From Synoicihabitans lomoniglobus (GTDB taxonomy: Bacteria > Verrucomicrobiota > Verrucomicrobiia > Opitutales > Opitutaceae), in the NCBI RefSeq assembly GCF_029023725.1, contig NZ_CP119075.1, positions 3,839,501 through 3,903,500 of the forward strand: a stretch of 64,000 bases of DNA, given 5' to 3'. Of the stretch, positions 62,706 to 64,000 are shown piece by piece; positions within the stretch are counted from its first letter, which is position 1; every line of letters starts with the position of its first letter. The notes under the pieces are model-generated. The model searched no databases, was not told the DNA's origin, and was given only the letters and a program-made list of their open reading frames with translations. A program made the translations under genes and the position numbers.

Positions 62706-62772
62706 CCCCGGGGCCGCGGCGCTCCCGGAATAGGGTTCTTGAGATCGAAGCAACACCGCTTAGGCCATCTTG

Positions 62773-63675
62773 GTGCCTTACGAGAACCGTATTCCTTGCC
62801 ATCATTTGAAAGCCGCCGGCCTCCACGAATTGGGGGAAGGTCCCATGTGGGACGACCGCCGTAATGCGTTTCGGTGGGTGGACATCACCGCAGGGCTCAT
62901 TCACGCGCTCGACGAAAAAAGCGACTGCCCTCGCTCCATCGCTACCGGGGGAACCTGCGGCTTCGTCGTCCCCACCGATGCGCCCGACACTCTGGTGGCG
63001 ACCCACGGGGCGGACTTGGTGTTGGTGGACGACGCGACCGGAGCGATCACACCATTCCAATCGGGAGACGCGACCGGAAAACTCCGTTGCAACGACGGCA
63101 AATGTGATCCGACCGGCCGGTTGTGGTGGGGCACCATGCCGTATGAATGGGGCGAGTTCACCGGGACGCTTTACTCGAAAGTCGGTGCGCTAGCTCCACA
63201 GTCCCGCATTGAACGCCTGGGCTGTTCCAACGGCTTGGCCTGGCACGTCGCAACCGGCAGTTTCTATTTCATCGATAGTTTGAAACGCCGCCTCGACCGC
63301 TTCGATTGGGATCCGACCTCGGGAGACATCGTGTTCGACCGCACCATCTTGTCGCTCGCGGAGGAACAAGGTCTGCCCGACGGCATGTGCATCGACGCGG
63401 AGGGAATGCTCTGGGTCGCATGCTGGGGGGGAGCCTGCGTGCGCCGCATCGACCCCTCCTCCGGCGCAGAGCTCGCACGCGTCGACCTCCCCGCCACCCA
63501 AGTCACATCGTGCGCATTTGGTGGTCCGGAACTGGATACGCTCTACATCACGACGGCATGGAGTGGCATGACCGACGAAGAGCGCGCCGCGCAACCCCTC
63601 GCCGGCGGCATCTTCTACGCCAAGCCCGGCGTGCGCGGCCTGCCCGTGGACCGATTCCGCCTGAACCAACCATAA
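62773..63675 (+). CDS. SMP-30/gluconolactonase/LRE family protein
   Basis: A 300-aa six-bladed beta-propeller hydrolase. Metal-binding positions are visible: Glu in LGEGPMWDD (~residue 22), Asn in RLGCSNGLAW (~155) and Asp in LPDGMCIDAEGMLWVACWGG (~205). DPTGRLWWGTM is also typical. It likely opens sugar lactones (1,4- or 1,5-gluconolactone-like) made by dehydrogenases such as those elsewhere in the window. The start is GTG 62773 (TTG 62770 also possible). Confidence 0.92.
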   Translation: MPYENRIPCHHLKAAGLHELGEGPMWDDRRNAFRWVDITAGLIHALDEKSDCPRSIATGGTCGFVVPTDAPDTLVATHGADLVLVDDATGAITPFQSGDATGKLRCNDGKCDPTGRLWWGTMPYEWGEFTGTLYSKVGALAPQSRIERLGCSNGLAWHVATGSFYFIDSLKRRLDRFDWDPTSGDIVFDRTILSLAEEQGLPDGMCIDAEGMLWVACWGGACVRRIDPSSGAELARVDLPATQVTSCAFGGPELDTLYITTAWSGMTDEERAAQPLAGGIFYAKPGVRGLPVDRFRLNQP

Positions 63676-63729
63676 GCCTCTCCCCCCGACGGTCAGCTCC
63701 AGCCCACATACGAAACGACTGGTCCGAGA

Positions 63730-64000
63730 TCAGTCAGTCTCCTGTGCTGTGCTATTCCGGCAGCATCCTCGATCGGCCCCGCGTCGCCATTGACCGGGGG
63801 TGACACCGAAAGCGCGGCGAAACTGGGTGCCGAAATGCTGCGAGGAGCTGAACCCAAAATGCTGCGCGGTATTGGTCACATCAAACGCGGGCTGGCGCAG
63901 TGCCAGTCGGGCGGCCTCCAACCGTGCCTGCAAGTGGTAGGCGGCCGGAGACACGCCCACCTCGCGTTGAAACTGCGCGCAAAAATGCGGCACGCTGCGC
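63730..64000 (-). CDS. AraC-family regulator, 5' end beyond the window
   Basis: The C-terminal AraC DNA-binding domain in at least 90 codons: RSVPHFCAQFQREVGVSPAA (first helix-turn-helix end), YHLQARLEAARLAL, and FGFSSSQHFGTQFRRAFGVT with PGQWRR at the end. The upstream ligand domain is cut off by the window edge. It converges on the SMP-30 gene. Confidence 0.88.
   Translation of the reverse strand, partial: RSVPHFCAQFQREVGVSPAAYHLQARLEAARLALRQPAFDVTNTAQHFGFSSSQHFGTQFRRAFGVTPGQWRRGADRGCCRNSTAQETD

Overview
The window is GC-rich chromosomal DNA with dense, mostly short-gapped genes on both strands and few strong Shine-Dalgarno sequences. The gene content suggests the PVC superphylum, most likely Verrucomicrobiota of the Opitutus type: a DUF1592/DUF1552 cytochrome-type pair, a Tat-signalled Gfo/Idh/MocA oxidoreductase, glycoside hydrolases, NamZ (DUF1343), a Ser/Thr kinase fused to TPRs, several ECF sigma factors and many small palindromic intergenic repeats. 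This placement is an inference from gene content; no rRNA is present to settle it. I see no phage, insertion sequence, CRISPR array or plasmid region.

Layout. 1-10 kb: an oligopeptide-binding lipoprotein, a 48-codon ORF, a YcaQ-like DNA glycosylase, RecQ, a membrane protein, DUF2062 and a NamZ-type muramidase, then a three-gene module (small membrane protein, membrane-anchored Spy/CnrX-like protein, ECF sigma) arranged like the metal-sensing cnrYXH genes. 10-18 kb: a double TonB-C protein, then a sugar-catabolism block (TIM-barrel isomerase and two MocA dehydrogenases), a 570-bp repeat-rich gap, a DUF2007 protein and a Tat-exported dehydrogenase. 18-30 kb: a CorC/HlyC-type CBS membrane protein, a large kinase-TPR protein, a VOC protein, AraC-GyrI, a membrane-fused ECF sigma with a glycine pentad repeat, a GH43 enzyme and a bicupin. 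30-34 kb: FecR-domain protein, small beta-barrel, ECF sigma and RskA-like anti-sigma. 34-48 kb: an M20 amidohydrolase, two cytochrome c-like genes, a CE1-like esterase, the DUF1552/DUF1592 pair, GH31 and a six-hairpin glycosidase. 48-53 kb: a methyltransferase, a second cnrYXH-like module, polyphosphate kinase and tRNA-Ser(CGA) beside a duplicated junction. 53-64 kb: DUF983, tsf, rpsB, an initiator-like tRNA-Met, a TetR-controlled RND efflux operon ending in a 24-aa membrane peptide, an SMP-30 lactonase and a truncated AraC gene.

The strongest leads are the two paralogous cnrYXH-like modules with different candidate ligand residues, the sigma factor with a ten-fold glycine pentad in its membrane domain, the TetR gene and efflux operon sharing one palindromic operator at their near-leaderless starts, the overlapping micro-peptide at the end of that operon, and at least five families of palindromic repeats, one showing compensatory base changes between copies.
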